This document shows, piece by piece, positions 25,120 through 33,278 of a stretch of DNA of 44,541 bases (the first letter of the stretch is position 1; the number at the start of each line of letters is the position of its first letter). The notes below the pieces were generated by a model. The model saw nothing but the letters and a program-made list of their open reading frames with translations, had not been told where the DNA came from and did no database searches. This DNA comes from Nitrospirota bacterium. Its GTDB lineage: Bacteria; Nitrospirota; Thermodesulfovibrionia; Thermodesulfovibrionales; JdFR-85. The DNA is taken from positions 1 to 44,541 of the forward strand of contig JAYWMQ010000011.1 of NCBI GenBank assembly GCA_035873375.1. Direction: 5' to 3'. A program made the translations under genes and the position numbers.

Positions 25120-25307
25120 ATTTCTGTTTTTTCAATAACCGCTATGACTTTTCTGTCATTATATATGCCGCAGCTTGTACATACCCTGTGAGGCAGCTTG
25201 AGTTCCCCGCATTCAGGGCATTTCATAAGGGAGAGAATCGTTCCCTTCCAGTTTGCCCTTCTCCTGTCTCTGCGACACCTTGAGTGTCTGGATTTAGGAT
25301 TTGCCAT
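25116..25307 (-). CDS. rpmF: 50S ribosomal protein L32
   Basis: The 63-residue protein begins MANPKSRHSRCRRDRRRANW, the standard L32 start, and carries two cysteine pairs (CPECG and CTSCG) for a zinc ribbon, so it is the zinc-binding form. L32 sits near the exit-tunnel side of the large subunit. It lies between the yceD gene and plsX, with a four-base overlap into plsX. Confidence 0.96.
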   Translation of the reverse strand: MANPKSRHSRCRRDRRRANWKGTILSLMKCPECGELKLPHRVCTSCGIYNDRKVIAVIEKTEI

Positions 25308-25330
25308 TTTTAATTACTCCTTTCTGTTTT

Positions 25331-25837
25331 CTATTTGGATAAGAGTTTCTTTAAACTCTTCAGTCTCGGATCAATGTACTCATACTTGCATTCGCATCTC
25401 TGGAGGTTCAAGTCAGCACCACATACAGGACAGAGTCCCTTGCATGTTTCATCACACAATGCCTTCATGGGTAGATTGAGAATCAGTTGTTCTCTTATCA
25501 CCTGAGTGATATCAATCTCATCGTTGCTGTAAAAACCTATATTGATCTCATCTCTGGAGACCTCGTAAGTCTCTTCTTTTGCCACCTCTGCTGCGGGGTG
25601 GTATAACAGGTCAATATTGAGAGACAGCTCCTTCTGAAAGTTTATCAGGCATCTGCTGCACTGAAGTGCCACCCTGCCCTGAATGTCACCCTCAATCCTG
25701 ACTTCTTCTCCCCGCCTGTTTATCCGAAAGTGAGCAGTAACAGGGCCTATGGATTCAAGCAGGGAGTTTTGGGAGAGACTTTCAGAGAAATCCAGGTCTA
25801 TCCCGTGTTCTTCTATTTCGGAAACAATTATCTTCAT
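25331..25837 (-). CDS. YceD/DUF177 family protein
   Basis: The 168-residue protein is of the DUF177 family (YceD), found almost always just before rpmF, as here. Two cysteine pairs are visible: CSRC near residue 80 and CPVCG near residue 145, the latter preceded by LCDETCKGLCPVC. In E. coli and plants, members affect 23S rRNA accumulation; the exact activity is unknown. It is the first gene of the minus-strand lipid cluster, downstream of the promoter at 25940-25969. Confidence 0.88.
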   Translation of the reverse strand: MKIIVSEIEEHGIDLDFSESLSQNSLLESIGPVTAHFRINRRGEEVRIEGDIQGRVALQCSRCLINFQKELSLNIDLLYHPAAEVAKEETYEVSRDEINIGFYSNDEIDITQVIREQLILNLPMKALCDETCKGLCPVCGADLNLQRCECKYEYIDPRLKSLKKLLSK

Positions 25838-25939
25838 AATTCTGTGGCCTCATTATCCCATGGTTTCAGATTAATGGTTCTTATGAGGATGTTATATATT
25901 ACCATAGTATAGGGGGAATAAAGAAATTAATAGAGTGAA

Positions 25940-25969
25940 AGTATACTTTTTACTTGAAAATATTGTCAA
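25940..25969 (-). promoter_or_regulatory. Sigma-70-type promoter of the yceD-rpmF-plsX-fabH operon, with palindrome
   Basis: Reading the minus strand, TTGACA (25969-25964), an 18-base spacer and TATACT (25945-25940) give a strong promoter about 100 bases before the yceD-like gene. A perfect inverted repeat TACTTGA (25951-25957) / TCAAGTA (25966-25972) with an 8-base centre overlaps the -35 box and spacer. It could be an operator for a lipid regulator; which one is unknown. Confidence 0.7.
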
Positions 25970-25987
25970 GTAGTTGTAAATTAATAC

Positions 25988-26566
25988 ATGGGATTAGAAA
26001 AAAGATACTGTCTATGTTGCGGAGAGGAGGTTCCCTGCAATATTGTGGTAAGAAACGAGAGAAGGGAACTAACCTGTGCCTTTTGTGGCTTTACACTGGG
26101 TACGGATAATCTATGGGAAGGTAGAAGGAGATCATCAGGTACGTATGCACTTATTGCAGAGGACTCAAAATTCACAAGGACCCTGCTGAAAGAATTAATA
26201 TTGAAGAAGGCGTTAGCCAGTGAGGTTGTTGCAGTCTCCAACGGCCTTGAACTCGTTTCGGAATATTCGAAACTTCTGTCCGCTGATATCCAGGTCAGAT
26301 TTGCAATAATCGACCTTAATATGCCGGTGATGGATGGTCTTACTGCTGCAAGGACCCTCAGGACACTCGAGGAAAAAAAGAAGAAAAAGAAGGTGCCGAT
26401 ACTCTTTTTCTCAGGAATCAAGGCTGACGAAGGTCTTAAGAGGCAGATGGAACTTCTTGCCCCTGCCAATTATGTCAACAAGGGGGCAGACCCTGATACG
26501 AAGGTGCTTGTTCGCAGGGTGGAGGGACTCCTGAATTTTATATCTCAGCACTATCAGAGTGCCTGA
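25988..26566 (+). CDS. Response regulator with N-terminal zinc ribbon and no output domain
   Basis: The 192-residue protein has an N-terminal zinc ribbon (C8/C11 in CLCCG, C30/C33 in CAFCG) and a receiver domain (about 52-180). The receiver has the acidic pair E58-D59, the phospho-acceptor D109 (IIDLNMPVMDGL), S142 and K165 (NYVNKG). A run of six lysines (130-135) lies in the loop before the fourth strand. No DNA-binding or enzymatic output domain follows, so it probably acts by protein contact through the zinc ribbon. No ribosome site is visible before the ATG. No histidine kinase is nearby. Confidence 0.82.
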   Translation: MGLEKRYCLCCGEEVPCNIVVRNERRELTCAFCGFTLGTDNLWEGRRRSSGTYALIAEDSKFTRTLLKELILKKALASEVVAVSNGLELVSEYSKLLSADIQVRFAIIDLNMPVMDGLTAARTLRTLEEKKKKKKVPILFFSGIKADEGLKRQMELLAPANYVNKGADPDTKVLVRRVEGLLNFISQHYQSA

Positions 26567-26579
26567 TAGAGGAAAATGC

Positions 26580-26674
26580 TGGAGTATTGGAGAGATGGGG
26601 AGTTGTAGAAATGCAGATTTCAACACTTTCAAAACACTCTCATACTCCAAGACTTCCATACTCCAAAACTCCAC
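26580..26674. repeat. Stem-loop repeat of the GGAG/CTCC family, copy 2
   Basis: The left arm carries 8-nt-spaced GGAG units (GGAGTATT, GGAGAGAT, GGGGAGTT from 26581). The right arm carries 8-nt-spaced ACTCCA-type units (ACT at 26636, 26644, 26652, 26660 and 26668). The arms are imperfect reverse complements. It fills the gap before the acylphosphatase gene and shares ATTGGAGAGATGG with the copy at 19000. Confidence 0.65.
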
Positions 26675-26680
26675 GTGGCT

Positions 26681-26959
26681 ATGAAGAATCTAAGGGCGCA
26701 TCTCTATATTGAAGGGCTTGTTCAGGGTGTTTTTTTCAGGGCGTTTGTAATGGAGCTTGCCCTGAGGTTAGGTCTCAAGGGATGGGTAAGGAACCTCCCT
26801 GACGGGAGAGTGGAGGCAGTTTTTGAGGGAAAAGGGGAGGACGTTGAGAAAGCGATAGTAGAATGTTATAAGGGGTCTCCTGCTGCTCACGTCACCAATA
26901 TAGACGTTGCCTGGGAGCCTTACAAGGGTGAGTTCACGGTTTTTGAGATAAGATACTGA
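26681..26959 (+). CDS. Acylphosphatase
   Basis: The protein of about 92 residues matches the full family length. It shows the signature VQGVFFRAFV, with the Arg that binds the acyl-phosphate, and the catalytic Asn in GWVRNLPDGRVEAVFEG. The enzyme hydrolyses acyl phosphates such as carbamoyl- or acetyl-phosphate; the physiological substrate is not known. The ATG at 26681 is preferred; an in-frame GTG at 26675 is possible. Neither has a clear ribosome site, because the stem-loop repeat reaches right up to the start. Confidence 0.93.
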   Translation: MKNLRAHLYIEGLVQGVFFRAFVMELALRLGLKGWVRNLPDGRVEAVFEGKGEDVEKAIVECYKGSPAAHVTNIDVAWEPYKGEFTVFEIRY

Positions 26960-26974
26960 AAGACTATATGATTT

Positions 26975-27958
26975 ATGCAGGTTAAAATGAGCGGATTGCT
27001 GACGGAGCTAAAAGAGAGGGTACTTAACGGGGGAGAGGTCTCGGAAGAAGAGGCGTCCTTTCTTGCAGATGGTACTGCTGTGCCTCTGCACACTTTATTT
27101 GAGGCTACCACCTCTATCAGGGAACGTTTCAGGGGTAACAGAGTTGATCTCTGCTCAATTGTTAATGCAAAGTCCGGTAATTGTACAGAGGATTGTGCTT
27201 ATTGTGCTCAATCCACCAGACACAGGACAAATATAAATGTCTATCCCTGGATGGGGCAGGGCGAAATCTTAAGCAGGGCGAAAGAGGCAAGGCTTTCCGG
27301 TACAAAGAGGTTCTGTATCGTTACGAGTGGCAAGCGGGTTTCAGGAGAAGAAATAGAGGTTATAGCCTCTGCAGTTGGCGATATCCGGCAGATTGGTCTC
27401 CTGCCCTGTGCCACACTCGGTCTTCTCGATGAAGATGCCCTCAAAATACTGAAAGACGCAGGTCTTGAACGCTTTCATCACAACCTTGAGACCTCTGAAG
27501 AGTTCTTTCAGAAGGTCTGTACCACCCATACCTATAGTGACAAGATAAAGACGATTATGGCTGTGAAGAATGCCGGTCTTTCCCTCTGTTCAGGAGGGAT
27601 TTTCGGTCTTGGTGAATCATGGGACGACAGAATCAGGATGGCTTTTACGTTGAAAGAGCTGAATGTGGATTCCGTTCCCATAAATTTCCTGATGCCCGTG
27701 AAAGGGACACCTATGGGCCATCTTCCCCCACTTCATCCTTTAGAGGCCCTGAGGATTATAAGTGTCTACAGGTTTATACTTCCCGAGAAAGAGATAAGGG
27801 TCTGTGGCGGACGGGTGCAGACACTGGGAGAATTGAACTCAATGGTCTTCCTTGCTGGTGCCGACGGCCTCCTGACAGGTAACTACCTTACACTGAAAGG
27901 CCGCTGTGCGGAAGATGATATAAGGCTGATCAAGATGCTGGGCCTGAGATACGATTAG
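26975..27958 (+). CDS. bioB: Biotin synthase
   Basis: The 327-residue radical-SAM enzyme inserts sulphur into dethiobiotin. The SAM cluster motif is C70-x3-C74-x2-C77 (CTEDCAYC). Ligands of the second [2Fe-2S] cluster are C114 (FCIVTSG), C145 (LLPCATLG), C205 (LSLCSGG) and R280 (CGGRVQTLG), all present. HHNLETSEEFF is the family substrate-loop signature. The start may be the ATG at 26975 or 26987; neither has a ribosome site. bioW follows after three bases, making a partial biotin operon; bioF, bioA and bioD are not here. Confidence 0.94.
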   Translation: MQVKMSGLLTELKERVLNGGEVSEEEASFLADGTAVPLHTLFEATTSIRERFRGNRVDLCSIVNAKSGNCTEDCAYCAQSTRHRTNINVYPWMGQGEILSRAKEARLSGTKRFCIVTSGKRVSGEEIEVIASAVGDIRQIGLLPCATLGLLDEDALKILKDAGLERFHHNLETSEEFFQKVCTTHTYSDKIKTIMAVKNAGLSLCSGGIFGLGESWDDRIRMAFTLKELNVDSVPINFLMPVKGTPMGHLPPLHPLEALRIISVYRFILPEKEIRVCGGRVQTLGELNSMVFLAGADGLLTGNYLTLKGRCAEDDIRLIKMLGLRYD

Positions 27959-27961
27959 TTC

Positions 27962-28753
27962 ATGTACTGGAATATAAGGATGAGGGCATCTGAGGGTGAG
28001 ATGCATATCTCCGGGGCTGAGGGCCTGTACCCGGGAGATGAGCTGCAGGACACTGTAGCGGCTTATGTGCAAAGGGCACTGCATCATGACAGGGGTGAGC
28101 CTGACAGGGTTGTGGTTACCGTTGAGAGGCTTGAAGAGGAGCCTCAGCTCATAGAGATGCAGCCGGTTTATACAGTGAGTACCGGAGATTACAGTGAGGC
28201 ATGGAGATTTGTTGAAGAGGGACTGAACTGTCTTGATGTCTCCGGGAAGGCATTCAATACTGCCAGATCCATAATAGAGTCTCCGGATGTTATGAGGGGG
28301 GCGGCACTTGTAAGGGCAGTCAGTGGTGTCAGGGTAGAGCCTGACAGGGTAAGGGGAGTGAGGGCCACAAGGCTCGGCATTATGCCGGCATTATTGCCGA
28401 CATTATATGAGTCTCTGAATAGATTCGATGCAGACAGGACTGTTGTGAGTGAGGCCGTTGTGCTTGCTTCAAAGGTGGCGTCCTTTCCTCATATAGTTGC
28501 AGAGCTGTGTGTGTCTGATGACCCCTTTTACACAACCGGTTATCTCTCTTCAGAAAATACCGGTTATGTGAGGGTGCCTCACATAAAAGAGAAGGATATG
28601 ATGAATGGCGGCAGGGTCTTTTTTGTTATTGAAGAGTGCGCTGTAGGGGATGTTGTCAGGTATCTCGAGGAGACACCTGTTATGATCAATAAGTTATCAG
28701 ATATTCATGATATAATTAACCCTGATGAGTTCATCTGCAGTATTAATCGTTAA
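27962..28753 (+). CDS. bioW: 6-carboxyhexanoate-CoA ligase (pimeloyl-CoA synthetase)
   Basis: The 263-residue protein matches BioW. The N-terminus is YWNIRMRASEGEMHISGAEG, and the centre carries VRAVSGVRVEPDRVRGVRAT and RLGIMPALLPTLYESLNRF. BioW adenylates pimelate with ATP and transfers it to CoA, giving the precursor used by BioF. Its presence means that this lineage can use free pimelate rather than only the BioC-BioH route. It directly follows bioB and overlaps the next gene by 29 bases. Confidence 0.9.
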   Translation: MYWNIRMRASEGEMHISGAEGLYPGDELQDTVAAYVQRALHHDRGEPDRVVVTVERLEEEPQLIEMQPVYTVSTGDYSEAWRFVEEGLNCLDVSGKAFNTARSIIESPDVMRGAALVRAVSGVRVEPDRVRGVRATRLGIMPALLPTLYESLNRFDADRTVVSEAVVLASKVASFPHIVAELCVSDDPFYTTGYLSSENTGYVRVPHIKEKDMMNGGRVFFVIEECAVGDVVRYLEETPVMINKLSDIHDIINPDEFICSINR

Positions 28754-29588
28754 TCCGGCCTCAGGTTCTTTCTCTGAAAAGAGACTCCTGTCAGCAATAG
28801 ATGTGCTGAAGAAGAGATTCGGTGACGTCTCCATCTTTTATACAGGCAAGAGGGGTGATGCCGAGCGGATTGCCGGAGATGCTGTAAAAAAATCCCCTGA
28901 GATGATACTGGCCATAGGGGGGGATGGCACTTTTAACGAGGTGGTCAACGGAACGGCCTTTACAGATGTGCCTGTTGCCTTTATACCTGCGGGTACCACA
29001 AACGTCCTTGCCCGGGAGCTGGATTTCCCGGCTGACATTTATAAGGCTACACTGAAGGCCCTAAACGGCAAGACGGAGTATGTTCATCTCGGCAGGATAA
29101 ATGATAAATACTTTGTTCTTATGGCTGGAATCGGCTTTGACGGCGAGGCCGTTTACAGGGTGGACCAGAGGTTGAAGCGCGTGTCAGGTAAAGGGGCATA
29201 CCTGATAAGCGGTCTTAAGTGTTTTATGAGATATCACCCTGACCTGCTCAGGATAGTCGTTGATGACAGGGAATACGAGGGATATGGGCTTATTGTCTGT
29301 AATGCCGGATATTATGCCGGAAGTTTCAGGGTCTGCCCTGATGCAGGCCTTGGAGCTCCGCACCTGTATGTCTCTATTATGCACGGAAGCAAGAGAAGAG
29401 ACCTGCTCGGATATGTGATTGAAGTTATAAGTGGTGGGCGTATGAGTTCAGAGAGAACAACCTGCATAAAGGGGAAGAGAATAGTCGTATCAGGAGATGC
29501 ACATATTCAGATAGACGGTGATTATTTTGGCACAACACCTGCTGAAATAACATTTCATGAGAGGGCACTCCGGCTGATAGTTCAGTAG
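28725..29588 (+). CDS. Diacylglycerol kinase-family lipid kinase (YegS/DgkB-like)
   Basis: The 287-residue protein has the DAGK catalytic fold. VLIVNPASGSFSEK is at the N-terminus, the nucleotide-binding GGDGTFNEVVNG lies near residue 66, FIPAGTTNVLARELDFP follows, and a C-terminal beta domain contains IQIDGDYFG. Members phosphorylate diacylglycerol, sphingoid bases or related lipids; the substrate cannot be told. The ATG lies inside bioW, a 29-base overlap that implies co-translation although the functions differ. Its end overlaps the opposing mglA-like gene by seven bases. Confidence 0.88.
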   Translation: MSSSAVLIVNPASGSFSEKRLLSAIDVLKKRFGDVSIFYTGKRGDAERIAGDAVKKSPEMILAIGGDGTFNEVVNGTAFTDVPVAFIPAGTTNVLARELDFPADIYKATLKALNGKTEYVHLGRINDKYFVLMAGIGFDGEAVYRVDQRLKRVSGKGAYLISGLKCFMRYHPDLLRIVVDDREYEGYGLIVCNAGYYAGSFRVCPDAGLGAPHLYVSIMHGSKRRDLLGYVIEVISGGRMSSERTTCIKGKRIVVSGDAHIQIDGDYFGTTPAEITFHERALRLIVQ

Positions 29589-30169
29589 TGTTTTTTCAGT
29601 TCCATGAGAACCTGCTTCCCGATATTCTTCAGTGTTTCAAATACTCCCCTGCCGCTTGTGGCCACACACTCGAACGCGGGAACCTTATCGGGATTCAGGA
29701 GACTATCCAGCTCTGCAACAGGAACAACATTAGGCAGATCCCGTTTATTGTACTGCATTGTGAAGGGCAGCCTTTCGAGTTCATATCCCTGGTCAGCGAG
29801 GTTGATCCTGAGGTCCTCAAGGCTTTCAATATTGGCGTCTGTCCGCTCGATCTGTGAATCTGCAACAAAGACAACGCCGTCCACTCCTTTTAGTATCAAT
29901 TTCCTGCTTGCCGCATAAAAGACCTGTCCCGGGACAGTGTAGAGATGGAATCTCACCTTAAACCCCTTCATGTCACCAAGTGCAATTGGAAGGAAGTCAA
30001 AAAAGAGAGTTCTCTCGGTCTCTGTTGCAAGAGATATCAGTTTGCCCTTTTGCTGAGGGGAGGTTTTTTTGTAGATGAATTGCAGGTTTGTGGTTTTACC
30101 ACACAATCCGGGTCCGTAATAGACTATCTTGCAGTTTATCTCTCTGGAGGAATAGTTTATAAAGGACAC
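29582..30169 (-). CDS. mglA: MglA-like small Ras-family GTPase
   Basis: The 195-residue GTPase has the P-loop GPGLCGKTT near residue 19, the switch region ATETERTLFFDF, VPGQVFYAASRKLILKGVDG and the guanine-specificity motif NKRDLP. MglA switches set cell polarity and drive gliding or type IV pili in Myxococcus and occur with MglB across several phyla. The start is a GTG at 30169 with a weak ribosome site. It lies ten bases after the mglB-like gene on the same strand, in the order GAP then GTPase. Confidence 0.9.
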   Translation of the reverse strand: MSFINYSSREINCKIVYYGPGLCGKTTNLQFIYKKTSPQQKGKLISLATETERTLFFDFLPIALGDMKGFKVRFHLYTVPGQVFYAASRKLILKGVDGVVFVADSQIERTDANIESLEDLRINLADQGYELERLPFTMQYNKRDLPNVVPVAELDSLLNPDKVPAFECVATSGRGVFETLKNIGKQVLMELKKHY

Positions 30170-30179
30170 CTAATAACAC

Positions 30180-30665
30180 CTACTTGAAAAGCTGGTCAAT
30201 ATCTTCATCCGTAATTTCGGCGAAGGGGGATAATTCCGCTCTTCCCCTCTTCTCTCCCAGGGCCTTTCTGTCCATCTCGTGAAAGATCCTGGTTAATGCT
30301 CCTGTAGATTTTTTGACCCTGAGTCTGACGATTCCCAGGGAAGACCGTCGATCAAAGAGAACTCCCAGGATTACCTTGTTTGCTACAATGGATATGTGAA
30401 TATTGTCCCTGTCACCTTCGTGAAACAGGATAGAGAACTCCTTCTGGCCGAGGAGTTTTGCTATACCGCCTGTGGCAGCTATATTGCCGGCAGTGAGAGA
30501 TGCAAGGGCGGTTGTGTCAATATTATGGGTATCACCTGCTGAGGCGATTAGTTGACCGTTTTTGTCAACGAGAAAGACGAGCTTGGCATTGGCCAGATGG
30601 TAGAGTCTCCTTAATTCCTCATCGACCCTCCGGAACTCTTCCTCATAAATTACAAAGTCTGACAT
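30180..30665 (-). CDS. mglB: MglB-like roadblock/LC7-domain protein
   Basis: The 161-residue protein has a roadblock/LC7 domain (about 20-125: KLVFLVDKNGQLIASAGD, ALASLTAGNIAATGGIAKLL, and HISIVANKVILGVLFDRRSS). MglB homologues are the GTPase-activating partners of MglA. A C-terminal acidic tail (residues 130-161) ends in DEDIDQLFK. GGGAGAG precedes the ATG. It is the upstream half of the two-gene MglB-MglA module, downstream of the opposing lipid-kinase gene and next to the Por cluster. Confidence 0.88.
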   Translation of the reverse strand: MSDFVIYEEEFRRVDEELRRLYHLANAKLVFLVDKNGQLIASAGDTHNIDTTALASLTAGNIAATGGIAKLLGQKEFSILFHEGDRDNIHISIVANKVILGVLFDRRSSLGIVRLRVKKSTGALTRIFHEMDRKALGEKRGRAELSPFAEITDEDIDQLFK

Positions 30666-30763
30666 CGCTCTCCCGGACAGATCTTTTTAAGGCCATTTCA
30701 GTAATGGCTTTCGTAAATCCTGTTGTTTTACATTAACAGAAAGGACAATTATTTTCAACCCGG

Positions 30764-31729
30764 CTAATTCCCTTCTTTTGTCGTTTCTGTTTCTTCAGCC
30801 CAGCAGGCCGCCTCTCTCAGGAGTTTATCCCATTCATGATCGGTATTTTCCTGAGCTTGTTTCAGGAGGTCTTTACTGTCAGGTGAAAAGAGGTGTTTGA
30901 ACCTTCCCTGGGTCTTGAGGAAGTCGGTGACCGGTTTCTTTTCCTTTGGCTTGTAGTTTATAGTCAACCTGCCGTTTTCATATTCATAGAGCGGCCAGAA
31001 ACAGGTGTCAGCAGCGATTCTGCAGAGTTCTATTGCATTGTTTGTAGGAGTCCTCCATCCGCGATTGCACGGTGCGAGTATGTTTATGAAGGCCGGACCA
31101 TCAACCTCAAGCGCCTTTCTGACCTTTGTCATAAGGTCGCGCCAGTGTGCTGGTGTGGTCTGTGCAACATAGGGGATGTCATGTGCAGCCATTATCCTGG
31201 TGAGATTCTTTCTTTTCTGGGGTTTGCCGTGTATTACCCGGCCTGCCGGACATGTGGTTGTATTGGCACCAAAAGGGGTGGCGCTTGAGCGCTGTATTCC
31301 CGTGTTCATGTATGCGCCATTGTCATAGCAGATGTATACCATGTCATGTCCCCGTTCCATGGCACCGGAAAGGCTCTGAAACCCGATATCGTAAGTGCCC
31401 CCGTCTCCGCCAAATGCAATAAACTTTATCTTGCGGTCAATCCTGCCCGTTTTCTTCAGTGCCTTGTACATGGCCTCAACCCCCGAGATTGTGGCAGCCG
31501 CATTCTCAAAGGCACTGTGTATCCAGGGGATTTTCCAGGCGCTGTACGGATAGATGGTTGTAGAGACCTCAAGACAGCCGGTTGCGTTTGACGCCACCAG
31601 GGGGACATCAGCGGCAAGCAGTACCTGTCTGATCGCAATGGGTGCACCACAGCCGGCACAGAGCCTGTGCCCGCCTGTAAGCAGTTCCTCTTTTTTTGAA
31701 AGTTCCTTTAACCTCAATGGTGTTGACAT
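30764..31729 (-). CDS. porB: 2-oxoacid:ferredoxin oxidoreductase beta subunit (PorB-type)
   Basis: The protein of about 321 residues binds thiamine diphosphate and the proximal cluster. CAGCG at the N-terminus and the later Cys in ATGCLEV are cluster ligands, and FGGDGGTYDIGFQSLSGAME is the ThDP-binding motif. With PorA, C and D it interconverts pyruvate (or a related 2-oxoacid) and acetyl-CoA plus CO2 using ferredoxin. The ATG at 31729 is chosen for its AAAGGAG; a longer in-frame start at 31777 has none. Last gene of porC-D-A-B. Pyruvate is the likely substrate, not proven. Confidence 0.9.
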   Translation of the reverse strand: MSTPLRLKELSKKEELLTGGHRLCAGCGAPIAIRQVLLAADVPLVASNATGCLEVSTTIYPYSAWKIPWIHSAFENAAATISGVEAMYKALKKTGRIDRKIKFIAFGGDGGTYDIGFQSLSGAMERGHDMVYICYDNGAYMNTGIQRSSATPFGANTTTCPAGRVIHGKPQKRKNLTRIMAAHDIPYVAQTTPAHWRDLMTKVRKALEVDGPAFINILAPCNRGWRTPTNNAIELCRIAADTCFWPLYEYENGRLTINYKPKEKKPVTDFLKTQGRFKHLFSPDSKDLLKQAQENTDHEWDKLLREAACWAEETETTKEGN

Positions 31730-31773
31730 CGTTAGCTCCTTTTTTAAATTGTCGATTTTCAGTTTTTTAATGC

Positions 31774-31801
31774 TCAATCGTCAATAGTCGATAGTCAATA
31801 G
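31774..31801. repeat. Four tandem heptanucleotides between porA and porB
   Basis: The units are TCAATCG, TCAATAG, TCGATAG and TCAATAG, directly downstream of the porA stop codon. Same period as the repeat inside holB, different sequence. Confidence 0.8.
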
Positions 31802-31804
31802 TTA

Positions 31805-32983
31805 TTATTCTCTAACCCCGATATATTCTTTCAGGGTCCCTGTCTTCCCGGTATCCAGGATTTCGGTCATCTCCTTGATGACTGCTTCTGCATCTTCAGG
31901 CATGAAGTCTCTTCCGCCGAGGCCGTAAATCTTGTTGACCATAAGGGGGCTGGAGCCTGATGCCATCATTGCCGAGGCAATCTCCATGTACATCGGGCCA
32001 AAACCACCAAAGGAATCAGCCCTGTCAAATACACATATGACCTTTGCGTTGCCCAATGCCTCTGCAACCTCCTCATAAGGGAATGGCCTGAAAAGGCGGG
32101 GCTTCAGCAGTCCCACTCTTATCCCTTTGTCCCTGAAGGCATCTACCACGTCCTTGGCAGTGCCTGCTGCAGAGTTGAGCAGGACAACGGCAATCTCGGC
32201 ATCATCGAGCCTGTAGGGCTCAAAGAGGCCGTAACTCCTGCCCGATATTTTTTCAAACTCCCTGGCCACCTCAAGTGTAACCTTCTTTGCCTTGTTTATG
32301 GCCTCATGCTGAGCCTTTTTGAACTCTATATAAAAGTCCGGAAGCACAAGGGGCCCGTAAGTTACAGGCTTGTCAACATTGAGGAGCGGGTATTTTGGTT
32401 TAAACTCCCCTATAAAATCCCTGATTACCTCATCCGGCAGGAACTCCATACTCTCGATTGAGTGACTTATTATGAAACCATCCATGCATACCATTGCAGG
32501 AAGCCTTATATCCTCGTGTTCTGCAATCCTTACAGCCTGAAATATGTTGTCGTATGCCTCCTGGGCATTTTCTGAGTAAAGCTGAATCCATCCGCAATCC
32601 CTTGCGCCCATTCCGTCGGAGTGGTCGCCGTGGATATTGATGGGGGCGGAGAGAGCCCGGTTTACAAGCGTCATTGCTATTGGTAGCCTCATGCCTGAGG
32701 CAATGTGGAGCATTTCCCACATCAGGGCAAGTCCCTGTGAAGACGTGGCCGTCATTACCCTTCCACCAGCTGCTGAAGCGCCTATGCAGGCACTCATGGC
32801 ACTGTGTTCACTCTCCACAGTGACGAGTTCCGTATCCACCACACCGTCTGATACAAAGGATGCAAATCTCTGCATAATCTCTGTTGAGGGCGTGATAGGA
32901 TAGGCGGCACAGACATCAGGGTTTATCTGTTTCATGGCCTCTGCCAGGGCCTGGTTTCCTGTAATTGCAAGTTTTTTACCCAT
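31805..32983 (-). CDS. porA: 2-oxoacid:ferredoxin oxidoreductase alpha subunit (PorA-type)
   Basis: The 392-residue protein covers domains I and II of the enzyme. The start GNQALAEAMKQINPDVCAAY leads to PITPSTEIM and TVESEHSAMSACIGASAAGG, the substrate- and ThDP-facing motifs. VLLNSAAGTAKDVVDAFRDK and RLFRPFP mark the second domain. A strong AGGAGG is just upstream of the ATG. It lies one base after the delta-subunit gene and 75 bases before porB. Confidence 0.92.
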   Translation of the reverse strand: MGKKLAITGNQALAEAMKQINPDVCAAYPITPSTEIMQRFASFVSDGVVDTELVTVESEHSAMSACIGASAAGGRVMTATSSQGLALMWEMLHIASGMRLPIAMTLVNRALSAPINIHGDHSDGMGARDCGWIQLYSENAQEAYDNIFQAVRIAEHEDIRLPAMVCMDGFIISHSIESMEFLPDEVIRDFIGEFKPKYPLLNVDKPVTYGPLVLPDFYIEFKKAQHEAINKAKKVTLEVAREFEKISGRSYGLFEPYRLDDAEIAVVLLNSAAGTAKDVVDAFRDKGIRVGLLKPRLFRPFPYEEVAEALGNAKVICVFDRADSFGGFGPMYMEIASAMMASGSSPLMVNKIYGLGGRDFMPEDAEAVIKEMTEILDTGKTGTLKEYIGVRE

Positions 32984-32984
32984 A

Positions 32985-33278
32985 TTAGTTGCCCTCCTCT
33001 ACCATCACGATTGCCTTCTTTCCCTTTTTACCGGGACATTCATGAGCACATACCCCACAGCCCTTGCAGTGCCCGTAATCAAACTCACCCCTCTTGCTGT
33101 CCTTTACCGTGACGGAAGAGTCAGGGCAGTATATCCAGCAAAAGAGACATTGAATACAGTTTTCCTCTATCCATTGAGGTCTGGAGGCACGCCATGAACC
33201 AGTGTTGTACTGTTCTGCATTACCTGCCTCGGGAATAATCGCCCCTATCTCCAGTTCTTTCCATCCCTTTAGTTTCAT
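32985..33278 (-). CDS. porD: 2-oxoacid:ferredoxin oxidoreductase delta subunit (2x[4Fe-4S] ferredoxin)
   Basis: The 97-residue protein has a family-specific N-terminus (LKGWKELEIGAIIPEAGNAE) followed by two [4Fe-4S] motifs: CIQCLFCWIYCP (about residues 41-52) and CKGCGVCAHECP near residue 75. It carries electrons between the catalytic clusters and external ferredoxin. It overlaps porC by four bases and is followed at once by porA. Confidence 0.93.
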   Translation of the reverse strand: MKLKGWKELEIGAIIPEAGNAEQYNTGSWRASRPQWIEENCIQCLFCWIYCPDSSVTVKDSKRGEFDYGHCKGCGVCAHECPGKKGKKAIVMVEEGN

